From Hyunsoonleella flava (GTDB taxonomy: Bacteria > Bacteroidota > Bacteroidia > Flavobacteriales > Flavobacteriaceae): DNA of 64,000 nt. The stretch lies in NCBI RefSeq assembly GCF_004310325.1, contig NZ_SIRT01000002.1:310001-374000 (forward strand), given 5' to 3'. Both the position numbers and the translations under genes were made by a program. Of this stretch, positions 44,046-54,114 are shown one piece after another; the stretch's first letter is position 1, and each line of letters starts with the position of its first letter. The notes beneath the pieces are model-generated. The model was not told where the DNA came from. It did not search any database and saw nothing but the letters and a program-made list of their open reading frames with translations.

Positions 44046-46367
44046 GTGAAGCATTTTATACTATTTATAGTACTATCTATTACCTCAATTAATATCTACG
44101 CTCAAGATGAGGTTGTGAGGACAAAGTTTATTGAAAACGGAAGTATTCACGAAAGTGTTGATGCTAATTCCTCAATAGTCATTCAATTTAAAAGAAATCA
44201 AAAGTGTATAGTTTTAGAGTATTCCGGTCAGAATACATATAAGGTTAAATATGATGAAGTTTTAGGTTATGTAGGTGATGAGTTCCTTGATATTACTGAC
44301 GAAATGATGGATTTATTCTATGATTACGAAGAGCGGGAGATGCAAAAATTAATTGCTGAAGAAGAAAGTAGACAGAAGAAAATACGTGATATTGTTGAGG
44401 AGAAAGAGAAAAGAATAAGGGATTCCATTGCTAAAATTGAAGAGGCTAAGAGACAAAAAGCATTGGCAATTCAACGAGCAAAAGAATTAAGGGAAAAGCG
44501 CATCAAGGATTCTATTACAAAGGTTGAAGAAGCCAAACGTATTAAGGAGCTGGAACGCCAACGTTTAGAAGCTTTAAAGGAAAAGAGAAGACTGGACTCC
44601 ATAGCCAAGGTTCAAGAGGAACTAAGGCGTATCGAACGAGAGAAGGAGGAAGCCAGAAAGCGCGCCGAGGCGTTAAAAGAACAACGTAGGTTGGACTCGA
44701 TTGCCAAAGCGGAAACAGAGGCCAAAAGACAATTTGAACGACAAAGAGAGCTGGAACGCCAGCGTTTAGCAGCCTTAAAGGAAAAGAGAAGACTGGACTC
44801 CATAGCCAAGGTTCAAGAGGAGCTACAGCGTATAGAGCGCGAGAAGGAAGAGGCCAGAAAGCGCGCCGAGGCGTTAAAAGAACAACGTAGGCTGGACTCG
44901 ATTGCCAAAGCGGAAGCAGAGGCCAAAAGACAACTGGAACGACAAAGAGAGCTGGAACGCCAGCGTCTAGCAGCCTTAAAAGAAAAGAAGAGATTGGACT
45001 CCATAGCCAAGGTTCAAGAGGAGCTACGGCGTATCGAACGCGAGAAAGAAGAGGCCAGAAAGCGCGTCGAGGCGTTAAAAGAACAACGTAGGCTGGACTC
45101 GATTGCCAAAGCGGAAGCAGAGGTCAAAAGACAACTGGAACGACAAAGAGCGTTAGAACGCCAGCGTTTAGCAGCCTTAAAGGAAAAAAAGAGATTGGAC
45201 TCCATAGCCAAGGTTCAAGAGGAGCTACGGCGTATCGAACGCGAGAAGGAAGAGGCCAGAAACCGCGCCGAGGCGCTAAAAGAACAACGTAGGTTGGACT
45301 CGATTGCCAAAGCAGAAGCAGAGGCCAAAAGACAACTGGAACAACAAAGAGAGCTAGAACGCCAGCGTCTAGCAGCCTTAAAGGAAAAGAAGAGATTGGA
45401 TTCGATCGCGAAGGTTCAAGAGGAGCTACGGCGTATCGAACGTGAGAAGGAGGAAGCCAGAAAGCGCGCCGAGGCGTTAAAAGAACAACGTAGGTTGGAC
45501 TCGATTGCCAAAGCGGAAGCAGACGCCAAAAGACAACTGGAACAACAAAGAGCGTTAGAACTTCAGCGTCTAGCAGCCTTAAAGGAAAAGAAGAGATTGG
45601 ACTCCATAGCAGAAGCACAAGAAGCTGAAGCCTCAAGACAGTTAAAATTGCAAAAGGCTCTTGAACGGCAAAAGCGAGAGGCAGCAGAAGCTAAGCGTAA
45701 GTTAGATTCAATTGCTAGGGCAAAAGAGTTAGAAAAGCAAAAACTTGCAAATGAGTTAAAATTAGCAAGAAAGCAACTAGAAGAGCTAAAAGAAAAACGT
45801 TTAATGGATTCAATTGCTAAAATTAGAGAAGATGAAGAACGCAGGTTGCAAGAGGTTTCAGGGCAAAGGGAAACGGTATTAGAAAACCAAAATACCCAAC
45901 AGGATATTGAAAGACAACAAAAAGAGGCTAGAGAAAGATTAAAATATAGAGATTCTTGTCATTATCAAATTAACGAATATGACAGATTTTATAACATTAG
46001 AACCATAAGAACTATTGAGTATAGTATAGCAAGGAATTTAACAGTTGAACTGTATAAACAAGGCTCAAAAACAAATGTATTTTTTAATTTATCCGAATAC
46101 AATTTAGGATGTGCCAGTTATTTGCCAAACCAACGTTCTAGCGTAAAAGTTACTCTAGAAAGTGGTCAAGTAGTTTCCTTTTACCACTCGTGGGATATTG
46201 AATGTGGACGCTTTCTATTTAAAGCGAACTTAGATAATGGAAAAATTTCTAGTTTAGTAAAATCTCCAATAAAATCTGTTCTTCTTAAAGGCACTGAGGA
46301 CACATTGGAAATAAAAGATATAATTTACAAGGAGTTTTTTATGGATAAGTTAAAATGCATAAAATAA
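44046..46367 (+). CDS. secreted SH3-like protein with long tandem-repeat coiled coil
   Basis: 773 residues from a GTG start. Signal peptide KHFILFIVLSITSINIYAQ. Residues 25-80 look like an SH3-like domain (SIHESVDANSSIVIQF, YSGQNTYKVKYDEVLGYVGD). Residues 95-620 are almost purely charged helix with recurring LDSIAK, and contain five 67-residue tandem units. The C-terminal 150 residues are an ordinary folded domain (YRDSCHYQINEYDRFYNIRT, CASYLPNQRSSVKVTLESGQ). Function unknown; a rigid periplasmic or surface spacer is plausible. Confidence 0.7.
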   Translation: MKHFILFIVLSITSINIYAQDEVVRTKFIENGSIHESVDANSSIVIQFKRNQKCIVLEYSGQNTYKVKYDEVLGYVGDEFLDITDEMMDLFYDYEEREMQKLIAEEESRQKKIRDIVEEKEKRIRDSIAKIEEAKRQKALAIQRAKELREKRIKDSITKVEEAKRIKELERQRLEALKEKRRLDSIAKVQEELRRIEREKEEARKRAEALKEQRRLDSIAKAETEAKRQFERQRELERQRLAALKEKRRLDSIAKVQEELQRIEREKEEARKRAEALKEQRRLDSIAKAEAEAKRQLERQRELERQRLAALKEKKRLDSIAKVQEELRRIEREKEEARKRVEALKEQRRLDSIAKAEAEVKRQLERQRALERQRLAALKEKKRLDSIAKVQEELRRIEREKEEARNRAEALKEQRRLDSIAKAEAEAKRQLEQQRELERQRLAALKEKKRLDSIAKVQEELRRIEREKEEARKRAEALKEQRRLDSIAKAEADAKRQLEQQRALELQRLAALKEKKRLDSIAEAQEAEASRQLKLQKALERQKREAAEAKRKLDSIARAKELEKQKLANELKLARKQLEELKEKRLMDSIAKIREDEERRLQEVSGQRETVLENQNTQQDIERQQKEARERLKYRDSCHYQINEYDRFYNIRTIRTIEYSIARNLTVELYKQGSKTNVFFNLSEYNLGCASYLPNQRSSVKVTLESGQVVSFYHSWDIECGRFLFKANLDNGKISSLVKSPIKSVLLKGTEDTLEIKDIIYKEFFMDKLKCIK
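44574..45578 (+). repeat. five in-frame 201-bp tandem repeats
   Basis: Five units of 201 bases (67 codons) start at 44574, 44775, 44976, 45177 and 45378. Each holds two half-units of 33 and 34 residues beginning LKEKRRLDSIAK and LKEQRRLDSIAK. Units differ at only a few bases, so copy number is probably still changing. A partial unit follows. Confidence 0.9.
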
Positions 46368-46385
46368 ACTGAAGCTCTTTATTAA

Positions 46386-46423
46386 ATCAAAACCCTCGTC
46401 TATAATTGATCGAGGGTTTTGAT
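46386..46423. terminator. terminator between convergent genes
   Basis: ATCAAAACCCTCG and CGAGGGTTTTGAT: a 13-base perfect stem. It can serve both the repeat-protein gene and the convergent BNR gene. Confidence 0.75.
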
Positions 46424-46450
46424 TTGAGTGGAGAATAAAATCTTTTTTTA

Positions 46451-49400
46451 CTAATCTAAAATTTGAGGAACTCCCGCATCTAACAAGGCTTTTTCAATTT
46501 TAGGAACTTCTACGTCAATAAGTTTAGTAAGCCTAGGCTTCACCCTGTAAAAAAGTGATTTAGCCATTTCTAAACTTTTCATATGTGTTTTTGTTGGGCC
46601 ATAAATAGTACTAAAACCACGCTGTGCCACAGATAATCTTGAAGCAATAGATTGAACATCTTTTTCACCAACTTCTGCCTTAGCAGAATTTCCTCCTAAT
46701 AATTGTTTTAACGCCAGCATTTCTTTCTTCAAAGCACTAATATCCCTTTCAATTACTCCAGGGTTACTTTTTGCATAAACCGTTGCTTTACTCAGGGCAT
46801 CGAGTTTTTTGCTTGCAGTATTAAAATCGTTTACAATAGACTCGTATTCGGCTTTGAACGTTTTTAAATCTTCAACATAGCTGTCCATTTTGGTAGCTAC
46901 AGGATTATTCAGAACATTTTCCCTAATTCTTACTACTTCAAAAGTTTGAGATTCTGATAGGGCTTTAATTTCTCCATTAATTTTCGAAAACATTGATACT
47001 TCATATATGCCTTGGTCAGCAAAGGTACTATAATAATATGTTGAAGGATTATCATTAATTCTTTCAATATTTAAAGAAGTATTGGTTGGAATTTTTAAAT
47101 TCCATGCAACCCGATTAAATCCTTTTTTATAGGGAGCATTTATTCTGGTGATAAAGTTGCCTTTACTGTCTTTAATCACCATAATTATTGAAGCGCCTTC
47201 TTCATTCTTTTCGGTTTCTAAAACATCCCATCCTGGAAATGGAATATTCTTGTTTTCCTTTTTTAACTGCTTTTCAGATTTTTGACGCTTTGCTTTTAAA
47301 CTTTTAAAACTTTCTGGCAGGTAATAAGTAAAAACCGCCCCATAGTCGGGATTTTTGGCCGTAAAGTATGAACCTCCCTGACTTGACGTACCACCACTTA
47401 CAGGTTTGTACTGTAAAGCCTTTCTGGGTTTAAATAAAGCGGCCGACGAAAAGGATCTAGCATCCATATTCCTTAGGGGGCTATAGTCATCCAAGATATA
47501 AAAACCACGTCCAAATGAAGCAGCAACCAAATCGTTTTCTCGCTTTTGAATAGCCAAATCCCTAAAAGAAATGGTGGGCAAACCTTCTGAAAACTTCATC
47601 CACTTTTCACCTTGGTTTAAGGTAACATAAATACCGTATTCTGTAGCTAAAAACATTAAATTAGGGTCTACATGATCTTGCACAATTCGCCATATTAGTG
47701 TATTTCCTGGTATGCCATTTACGATGTTTTTCCATGATTTCCCACCATTTGTACTCTTCAATAAGTAGGGCTTGTAATCTCCAAATTTATGATTGTCCAA
47801 CGCAATATAAACTGTATTTACATCGTGCAAATCAGCTTTAATATCATTTACAAAAGCTGTTGATGGGACATTAGGTAAACTACCAACTAACAGTTTGGTC
47901 CAAGAGCTTCCTCCATTTTTGGTATACTGAATAATACCGTCATCCGTTCCTGCATATAAAACATTTTCATCCAACGGAGATTCTGCAAGAGAAGTAATGG
48001 TGTTGTAAGTAGACATGGCATAAACGTCCCAAGCAGCATCCCAACTTTGTTGCTTGCCCATTATCGGCAATGACAAACGTTCTTCATTTTTTGTTAAATC
48101 TTTAGAAATAGGTGTCCAGCTATCGCCTCTATCATCAGATTTCCAAACGCGCTGTGTGCCAAAGTAAAGACGCTTTGGGTCGTGATGACTCACTAAAATT
48201 GGAGAGTCCCAATTGTTACGTTCATAAGGTTCATCAATATCCGATTGTGGTTTTATATATACCGCTTCTCCAGTCGTTCTATCTACCCTGTGCAAATTAC
48301 CCTGTTGTGATTGTGCATAAACAATATTGGGGTTTCCTGGTTCTGTGGCAGGTTGATGCCCATCGCCTCCCAAGAGCACAAACCAATCAGAGTTCGCAAT
48401 CCCATTGGTTCTGAACGTTCTTGAAGGACCTCCTTGAGAATTATTGTCTTGTGTGCCTCCGTAAATATTGTAAAAGGGTTCAGCATCATCTACCGCCAAT
48501 TTGTAAAATTGCGTAATAGGAAGGTTGCTCACAAACTTCCATGTTTCTGAGCCATCAAACGATTCGTAAATTCCACCATCAGTTCCAATCAACATATAAT
48601 TAGGGTCATCAGGTCTAAAGGTTAAGCTATGGTCGTCGCCATGTTTGTTGAGTTTTTTCATGACGTTAAAAGTCTTTCCTCCATCTTCAGAATACAATGT
48701 GCTGTTGTTCATTAAATAAAGTTTATCAAAAACATGGGGCGATGCAATTAACTCTTGATAGTAATGTGGACCGGTACCGCCCGAAACGGTATTCGACATT
48801 TTTTTCCAACTCAGCCCTTGATTTTCCGATCTGTAAATGCCACCGGTTCTTCTTTCTAACTCAATAGCAGCATATATCACATCAGGATTTATAGGAGAAA
48901 TGGCTAAACCTATTTTGCCCATATCTGTTTTTGGTAACCCGGTTTTTAACTTATTCCAAGATTCTCCCCCGTCTGTACTTTTGTAAATGGCAGTCCCGGG
49001 ACCGCCGCCCATATATGCAGCAACGTTTCTATGGCGTTGCCAGGTGGCAGCATAAAGTATGTTTTCGTTTCTCGGATCTATAACAATATCGGTTACTCCT
49101 GTCCATTCATTATCGCTCAATACTAGCTTCCAAGTGTCGCCACCATCCGTAGTTTTATATAAGCCCCGCTCTCCACCAGAACTCCATAATGGACCTTGTG
49201 CAGCAACCCAAATTTCATCAGAGTTTTTTGGATTAACTATAATTTTAGAAATATGCTCAGACTTTTTAAGTCCCTTATTTTTCCAACTTTTCCCGCCGTC
49301 GTAGCTTACGTAAATACCATCACCAATGCCAATGTGTCTTCCACCAACATTTTCACCAGTACCTAACCAAACTACATTCGAATTATTAGGGTCTAAGGTG

Positions 49401-49693
49401 ATACATCCCGTAGAATAGAACGATTCTTTGTCCGTTAACGGTGTCCAAGTAGTGCCAGAATTAACAGTTTTCCACACACCTCCTGAACCTACTGCAACAT
49501 ACCATATGTTTTGGTTGTTGGGGTCTATGGCAATATCAGCAATACGTCCAGACATAAAAGCGGGACCAATACTTCTAAATTTTAAACCAGTTAATGTGGA
49601 ATCTTTTTTAGTTTCTGATGATTTCTGCGCGCTTCCGTTTAGTGCAAAACAAAAAATCATCATTAAAGCGATGAAGAATTTTGAATTAGTCAT
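46451..49693 (-). CDS. secreted BNR/VPS10-like beta-propeller protein
   Basis: 1080 residues. Signal peptide with core FFIALMMIFCFALNGSAQ. About eleven Asp-box (BNR) repeats of the SxDxGxxW type, e.g. SYDGGKSWKN, TTDGGDTWKL, STDGGESWNK, SDDRGDSWTP, STNGGKSWKN, giving two propellers as in sortilin/VPS10 and xyloglucanase-like proteins. A C-terminal region from about residue 780 is not propeller and ends in a helical part. It is often labelled glycosyl hydrolase, but no catalytic pair can be identified here. Probably an exported surface protein. Confidence 0.82.
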   Translation of the reverse strand: MTNSKFFIALMMIFCFALNGSAQKSSETKKDSTLTGLKFRSIGPAFMSGRIADIAIDPNNQNIWYVAVGSGGVWKTVNSGTTWTPLTDKESFYSTGCITLDPNNSNVVWLGTGENVGGRHIGIGDGIYVSYDGGKSWKNKGLKKSEHISKIIVNPKNSDEIWVAAQGPLWSSGGERGLYKTTDGGDTWKLVLSDNEWTGVTDIVIDPRNENILYAATWQRHRNVAAYMGGGPGTAIYKSTDGGESWNKLKTGLPKTDMGKIGLAISPINPDVIYAAIELERRTGGIYRSENQGLSWKKMSNTVSGGTGPHYYQELIASPHVFDKLYLMNNSTLYSEDGGKTFNVMKKLNKHGDDHSLTFRPDDPNYMLIGTDGGIYESFDGSETWKFVSNLPITQFYKLAVDDAEPFYNIYGGTQDNNSQGGPSRTFRTNGIANSDWFVLLGGDGHQPATEPGNPNIVYAQSQQGNLHRVDRTTGEAVYIKPQSDIDEPYERNNWDSPILVSHHDPKRLYFGTQRVWKSDDRGDSWTPISKDLTKNEERLSLPIMGKQQSWDAAWDVYAMSTYNTITSLAESPLDENVLYAGTDDGIIQYTKNGGSSWTKLLVGSLPNVPSTAFVNDIKADLHDVNTVYIALDNHKFGDYKPYLLKSTNGGKSWKNIVNGIPGNTLIWRIVQDHVDPNLMFLATEYGIYVTLNQGEKWMKFSEGLPTISFRDLAIQKRENDLVAASFGRGFYILDDYSPLRNMDARSFSSAALFKPRKALQYKPVSGGTSSQGGSYFTAKNPDYGAVFTYYLPESFKSLKAKRQKSEKQLKKENKNIPFPGWDVLETEKNEEGASIIMVIKDSKGNFITRINAPYKKGFNRVAWNLKIPTNTSLNIERINDNPSTYYYSTFADQGIYEVSMFSKINGEIKALSESQTFEVVRIRENVLNNPVATKMDSYVEDLKTFKAEYESIVNDFNTASKKLDALSKATVYAKSNPGVIERDISALKKEMLALKQLLGGNSAKAEVGEKDVQSIASRLSVAQRGFSTIYGPTKTHMKSLEMAKSLFYRVKPRLTKLIDVEVPKIEKALLDAGVPQILD

Positions 49694-49775
49694 GATAGTT
49701 TTTTTTCAAATTTAACTATTGGACTAACAGATATTTTAATTTTTAATAAAAAAATAACATTATTAAAAGTAAAAA

Positions 49776-49805
49776 CTCCAATAACAACAAAAATTGTCAT
49801 TGGAG
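49776..49805 (-). terminator. ssrA terminator
   Basis: CTCCAATAACAA and TTGTCATTGGAG pair with one mismatch. On the minus strand a T run follows, directly after the tmRNA 3' end. Confidence 0.75.
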
Positions 49806-49813
49806 CCTTTCTG

Positions 49814-50204
49814 TGGAGTCGGAGAGAATCGAACTCTCGTCCAAACAAGTAACCAAAGGGCTTTCTACACGTTTAGTCTATTCTTGGGTTTTCGATTGCA
49901 AGCTGGCTAAAGACAGCCTACTTACAACTTAGCTTCTAAATCTCGAAAGGGCACCAAAGCACTACCCAATCTTAGTCAATATTTACGATGCCTTAAAAAG
50001 GAACGCCATTAACCAAGGCTTTCCGGAGACATTTAGCTTGTACACCTTGTGTACCTAGGCCAATCCTACTATAATTCAGATTATGCAGCTAAAGCGTAGT
50101 TATTCTCGCCGTTTAAAATTTGGTCTAGCCTTTTACGTGTTTCAATGCCATTACACGACGTGCTTACCGTTCAATTAATCTCGCTGTCAAAACCAGTCGA
50201 CCCC
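49814..50204 (-). ncRNA. ssrA: transfer-messenger RNA (tmRNA)
   Basis: Rescues stalled ribosomes. Minus-strand 5' end GGGGTCGACTGGTTTTGACA pairs with the 3' end CGACTCC to form the acceptor stem (one G-U). The T arm region GTTCGATTCTC is clear. The tag ORF at 50081-50110 reads GENNYALAA then TAA, typical of Bacteroidota. The length is about 391 bases, so it is a one-piece tmRNA. The 3' CCA is not encoded (the discriminator A is followed by CAG) and must be added afterwards. Confidence 0.95.
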
Positions 50205-50232
50205 GTTATCAATAGAATAGTAATAAACATTA

Positions 50233-50311
50233 GGGCGTTACCCACAAGGGGTCGGGCTTTCACTACTCGCTCTCTGCGAGGAGCTCAAACATGCCGTTCA
50301 ATCCCTAACGC
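50233..50311. repeat. dispersed repeat family A, copy 3
   Basis: GGGCGTTACCCACAAGGGGT, GTCGGGCTTTC, hairpin GCTCTCTGCGAGGAGC, ending ATCCCTAACGC. It is closest to copy 1. It lies just upstream of ssrA in the 250-base gap before the dehydrogenase gene. The remainder of that gap holds TATCAACAATTAAACA at 50425-50440, shared with the kdgK-eda hairpin, and nothing else recognisable. Confidence 0.8.
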
Positions 50312-50454
50312 AAGCGGCAAATTTACCAAAAACTTTGCTAATCATGCCAAATCCAACTAATTTAGAGCAAAAATTATTCCAAATTATCAGTTGGCAGTGT
50401 ACAGTCGCAGTATGCAGTTAAACGTATCAACAATTAAACAAATCAACAACAGAT

Positions 50455-51663
50455 ATGAAATTCGCCATCATCAAAGAACGTAAAAACCCACCAGACCGTC
50501 GTGTGGTATTTTCGCCATCAAAACTAGCCGACGCCAAAGCAAAATATCCCGAAGCTACGTTTAAAGTAGAGTCTTCAGATATACGTGTTTTTCTAGATGA
50601 AGCTTATGCATCAAAAGGTTTTGAAGTTACCGACGATGTGTCAGATTGCGATGTGATGATAGGTGTAAAAGAAGTGCCAATTGACGCTTTAATTCCGAAT
50701 AAAAAATACTTTTTCTTTTCGCATACCATAAAAAAGCAACCTTATAACAGAAAGCTATTAAAAGCCATTTTAGAGAAGAATATTGAACTGTATGACCATG
50801 AAACCATAGTCAACGAAAAAGGATTCAGGTTAATTGGGTTTGGACGTTACGCAGGTATTGTTGGTGCATATAACGGATTTAGAGCTTGGGGCTTAAAATA
50901 CAATTCTTGGGAATTGCCAAAAGCAGGTCCATTACCAAATCAAGCTGCTTTAATTGATGAGCTAAATAAAATCGACATGCCAACCATCAAAATATTACTC
51001 ACAGGAAGTGGTAAAGTAGCAAGAGGTTCTCAAGAAATGCTGGATGCCATGAATATCAAATCGGTTTCAGTAGAAGACTATCTCAATAAAAACTACGAAG
51101 AACCTGTGTATTGTAAAATAGATGTACTAGATTACAATAAACGATTGGATGGAACCCAAGTAACCGATGTGTTTGATTTTTTCAATCACCCAGAAAAGTA
51201 CGAATCCAATTTTATGAGATTCGCTAAAGTGACTGATTACTACATTGCTGGTCATTTTTACGGAGATGGTGCACCATATCTTTACACAAGAGCAGATGTA
51301 AAATCGAAAGATTTTAATATCAAAGTTGTGGCAGATGTAAGTTGTGATGTTGATGGTCCAGTGGCCACTACATTACGCGCATCAACCATAGCAGACCCCA
51401 TTTACGGCTACGACCCAGAAACCGAATCTGAAGTAGATTATAAAACCAAAAACGCCATAACTGTAATGGCAGTAGATAATCTTCCTTGTGAATTACCACA
51501 AGACGCTAGTGAAGGTTTCGGAGAGATGTTTCTACAGCATGTTATTCCTGCATTTTTCAATAATGATGCAAATGGTATTTTAGAACGTGCCAAAATCACT
51601 GAAAACGGAGAATTAACAGAACGATTTAGCTATTTACGGGATTATGTGGATGGTTTGGAGTAA
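50455..51663 (+). CDS. saccharopine dehydrogenase-like/AlaDH-PNT-like oxidoreductase
   Basis: 402-residue NAD(P)-dependent enzyme. The N-terminal MKFAIIKERKNPPDRRVVFS and DVMIGVKEVPIDALIPNKKY match the AlaDH/PNT N-terminal domain. The Rossmann region has ILLTGSGKVARGSQEML, and VVADVSCDVDGPVATTLRAS is typical of the lysine-forming saccharopine dehydrogenase (LYS1-like) group. The in vivo substrate is uncertain. Its 3' end overlaps the convergent radical SAM gene by 22 bases. Confidence 0.8.
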   Translation: MKFAIIKERKNPPDRRVVFSPSKLADAKAKYPEATFKVESSDIRVFLDEAYASKGFEVTDDVSDCDVMIGVKEVPIDALIPNKKYFFFSHTIKKQPYNRKLLKAILEKNIELYDHETIVNEKGFRLIGFGRYAGIVGAYNGFRAWGLKYNSWELPKAGPLPNQAALIDELNKIDMPTIKILLTGSGKVARGSQEMLDAMNIKSVSVEDYLNKNYEEPVYCKIDVLDYNKRLDGTQVTDVFDFFNHPEKYESNFMRFAKVTDYYIAGHFYGDGAPYLYTRADVKSKDFNIKVVADVSCDVDGPVATTLRASTIADPIYGYDPETESEVDYKTKNAITVMAVDNLPCELPQDASEGFGEMFLQHVIPAFFNNDANGILERAKITENGELTERFSYLRDYVDGLE

Positions 51664-53072
51664 GTATTTATTTGAGTTTTACTTTCAAGAATAACAGACT
51701 GGTTCATTTTATTATAGTTCACTTTAGATAAAATTGACTCCAATAAAGGCAACATGTTATTTAAGTTTTTGGTCTTAATTATAAAATTCCAAAGCGGTTC
51801 AAATTTTTTCCAACCGCCAGAATAGAGAAGGTGTTTTAGTTTATGCTTATGCGATTCATGGTTAAAACTTGCTTCAAAAATGTTGGACCATTTGTAAAAT
51901 TCTTTATATGCCCAATCATAACCGTTTTTTAATTCTTCTGCTGATAAATTTGTGGTTTTGTACACTACATTCCTAGTATCATATAAGTCCCAGTTTTTTG
52001 TAACGATTCGATTTTGCTGCTCCATATCCTTGTATAATTTTGTTCCAGGATAAGGTGTTAAAACATGATAAGTAGAAGTGGTTACGGCATTTTTTACACC
52101 CCAATCAACCGTTCGTTTAAACACATCTTTATCATCTTCATCTAAACCAAATACAAAACTGCCATTTATCATGATGCCCAAGGCATGCAACCGATTTACA
52201 GCTGCTTCATAGTCCTTTTTAAGATTCTGTTTTTTATTGCTTTGTTTTAAGTTGTTCGGTGAAAATGTTTCAAAACCTACAAATACACTGCGTAAACCAG
52301 CTTCTGCTGCTTTTTCAATAAGATTACCTCTCAAAATTGCATCTACTGTAGATGCCGCTTGAAAAACACGATTCATACCTTTCATCCCTTCAAAAAGGTC
52401 GGTAGCAAATTTGGCATTACCCAATAAATGATCATCTAAAAAATAAAGATGTTTACCAGGAAGTCGGTCAATTTCAGCAAGTGCATCATCGACTAATTGT
52501 GTGTAAAATGATTTACCACCTTGGAAAAATGCATCTTTGTAGCAAAAACTACAGTGATGTGGGCAACCTCTTGTAACTACAATTGAGTTTGGCACTAAGT
52601 ATTTATGGCGTTTAATTAAATCGCGTCTAATAGGTGGTAAAGTAGTTAATGTTCTCACAGAAGAACTGTATCTCTTTTTAGGGTTTCCGTTTTTGAAATC
52701 TTTTAAAAACTCAGGAAACGTATCTTCACCTGGTCCTAAAAAAATAGAATCGGCATGTTTTGCGGCTTCATCTGGTAAAGAAGTAACATGTAACCCACCA
52801 AGAATAACGTAACATCCTTTAGCTCTATAGCTATTAGCAATTTTGTAAGATCTGTAGGCATTGGTAATGTAGACTTGAATTAACACCAAGTCTGGTTCGT
52901 CATTAAATTTTAATGTTTCTACATGCTGATCCTGTAAATCAATCTCATCATCTGGTGACAAAAATGCAGCTAAAGTAGCTAATCCCAAAGGCGGGAATAA
53001 TGAGTATTTTATGGGTCTCCAAAATGGACTTTCGGCTTCTGCCAACGCGGGTAGTATAAGTTTTACTTTCAT
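51642..53072 (-). CDS. B12-binding-domain radical SAM protein
   Basis: 476 residues. The N-terminal cobalamin-binding-like domain (residues 1-130) is followed by the radical SAM cluster motif CPHHCSFCYK, with Cys at 170, 174 and 177. A TIM-barrel part follows (HLYFLDDHLLGNAKFATDLF, VFVGFETFSPNNLKQSNKKQ). Members methylate or rearrange lipids and secondary metabolites; the substrate is unknown. Its start overlaps the DUF1361 gene end by 4 bases (ATGA-type coupling), so the membrane proteins and this enzyme share an operon. Confidence 0.88.
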   Translation of the reverse strand: MKVKLILPALAEAESPFWRPIKYSLFPPLGLATLAAFLSPDDEIDLQDQHVETLKFNDEPDLVLIQVYITNAYRSYKIANSYRAKGCYVILGGLHVTSLPDEAAKHADSIFLGPGEDTFPEFLKDFKNGNPKKRYSSSVRTLTTLPPIRRDLIKRHKYLVPNSIVVTRGCPHHCSFCYKDAFFQGGKSFYTQLVDDALAEIDRLPGKHLYFLDDHLLGNAKFATDLFEGMKGMNRVFQAASTVDAILRGNLIEKAAEAGLRSVFVGFETFSPNNLKQSNKKQNLKKDYEAAVNRLHALGIMINGSFVFGLDEDDKDVFKRTVDWGVKNAVTTSTYHVLTPYPGTKLYKDMEQQNRIVTKNWDLYDTRNVVYKTTNLSAEELKNGYDWAYKEFYKWSNIFEASFNHESHKHKLKHLLYSGGWKKFEPLWNFIIKTKNLNNMLPLLESILSKVNYNKMNQSVILESKTQINTYSKPST

Positions 53073-53743
53073 GACTGACTTTGTTTGTGCGTTGTATTAA
53101 GTGACTGGAACATCCAAAACCCTAAACTTAAAAAGAGACCAAATAGAAATGTGAATAACCAAGCTTCTGGATTAGAAAACGGTTGTAATAGGATGGTAAA
53201 AATATCTTCAAATAAATATTTAGGATTACTTAATATTTCCCAAGAATTGTAACGTAAAAACCGCCCAAGATATACCCCAAAACCATTTAAGAAAAAAAGA
53301 CTAAAAATTAAGTACTTGATTTTAGAAGCACTCACATAAGGTTTTAGAATACTTTTCATGTCTAATACTGATAAGAAAAACAGTAATAGCCCATTACTGG
53401 CAAAGGATAAAACAACTAAAACATCTAACCATAAAAGTGAGGTATTGCCCATTTTTAAATGCAGCAAATCTGTAACGATGTAGGGCGCATTGGGTAAAAA
53501 AAGCAGCCAAACCCCAAAACAAAGTACTAACCACAACCAATTAGGTTTGGGGATACTTATTAAATATGTGGTTATGGCAAAGGGAATGGCTGCCAGAAAT
53601 AAATTCCATACTAAAAATAAGTAGAAGAATGAATGTGTTAACTTCATTCTAATCATTAATAAAATGATGCTAAATAGCATGGAAACGCTTACTAACGCAA
53701 ACGTTTTGAATCGGGACAAAAAGAGGTTTTTTACGTAATCCAT
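53069..53743 (-). CDS. DUF1361 membrane protein
   Basis: 224 residues with about six transmembrane segments. LFLAAIPFAITTYLI, LLFLPNAPYIVTDLLHL and FGVYLGRFLRYNSWEI are the DUF1361 signature. The function is unknown. It overlaps the radical SAM gene downstream (4 bases) and the DUF2809 gene upstream (13 bases), so all are translated together. Confidence 0.88.
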   Translation of the reverse strand: MDYVKNLFLSRFKTFALVSVSMLFSIILLMIRMKLTHSFFYLFLVWNLFLAAIPFAITTYLISIPKPNWLWLVLCFGVWLLFLPNAPYIVTDLLHLKMGNTSLLWLDVLVVLSFASNGLLLFFLSVLDMKSILKPYVSASKIKYLIFSLFFLNGFGVYLGRFLRYNSWEILSNPKYLFEDIFTILLQPFSNPEAWLFTFLFGLFLSLGFWMFQSLNTTHKQSQS

Positions 53744-54114
53744 AGTTTATATATTTTGTATTCTAAGCCTACTACGGTAATGATACCGAGAGTGTAAGCC
53801 ACTAAATCTGAGATATGAAATGAGCTACCTAAAATCAATTTTGCGAGATAATTATCTTGTAAATTGAATAGCTTTAGATAATTAGTGAGCTGCAAAAATT
53901 CTATAACAAAGGCAAATGCTAAAACAGATATAGCTATTTTAAAATGGTTGTCTTCAATAAAAATTTTAAAAAAACTGTACATGAGAATTGCAACTAGAAA
54001 GTCACCAACAGTATGACGAATAAAGCCAGTTTTTAGGTAGATTGCTATTAGTGCTTCTGTTAGAAATAAAAGCAGTGTTATTAATGCGTATGTTTTGTGG
54101 AATTTGAGTTTCAT
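53731..54114 (-). CDS. DUF2809 membrane protein
   Basis: 127 residues, four hydrophobic segments. YLKTGFIRHTVGDFLVAILM near residues 27-46 and SSFHISDLVAYTLGI towards the end fit DUF2809, a small family with a VanZ-like layout. No known function. It overlaps its neighbours on both sides by 4 and 13 bases. Confidence 0.8.
   Translation of the reverse strand: MKLKFHKTYALITLLLFLTEALIAIYLKTGFIRHTVGDFLVAILMYSFFKIFIEDNHFKIAISVLAFAFVIEFLQLTNYLKLFNLQDNYLAKLILGSSFHISDLVAYTLGIITVVGLEYKIYKLWIT

Noticed and set aside
44574-45578. Regularly spaced repeats as a possible CRISPR array
   Set aside because: The period is 201 bases with near-identical whole units and no variable spacers, and the frame is kept. 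Protein tandem repeat, not CRISPR.
45124-45636. 170-residue open frame on the opposite strand of the tandem repeats
   Set aside because: A by-product of the 201-bp repeats; unusual Leu/Arg/Ser composition, no signal or domain.
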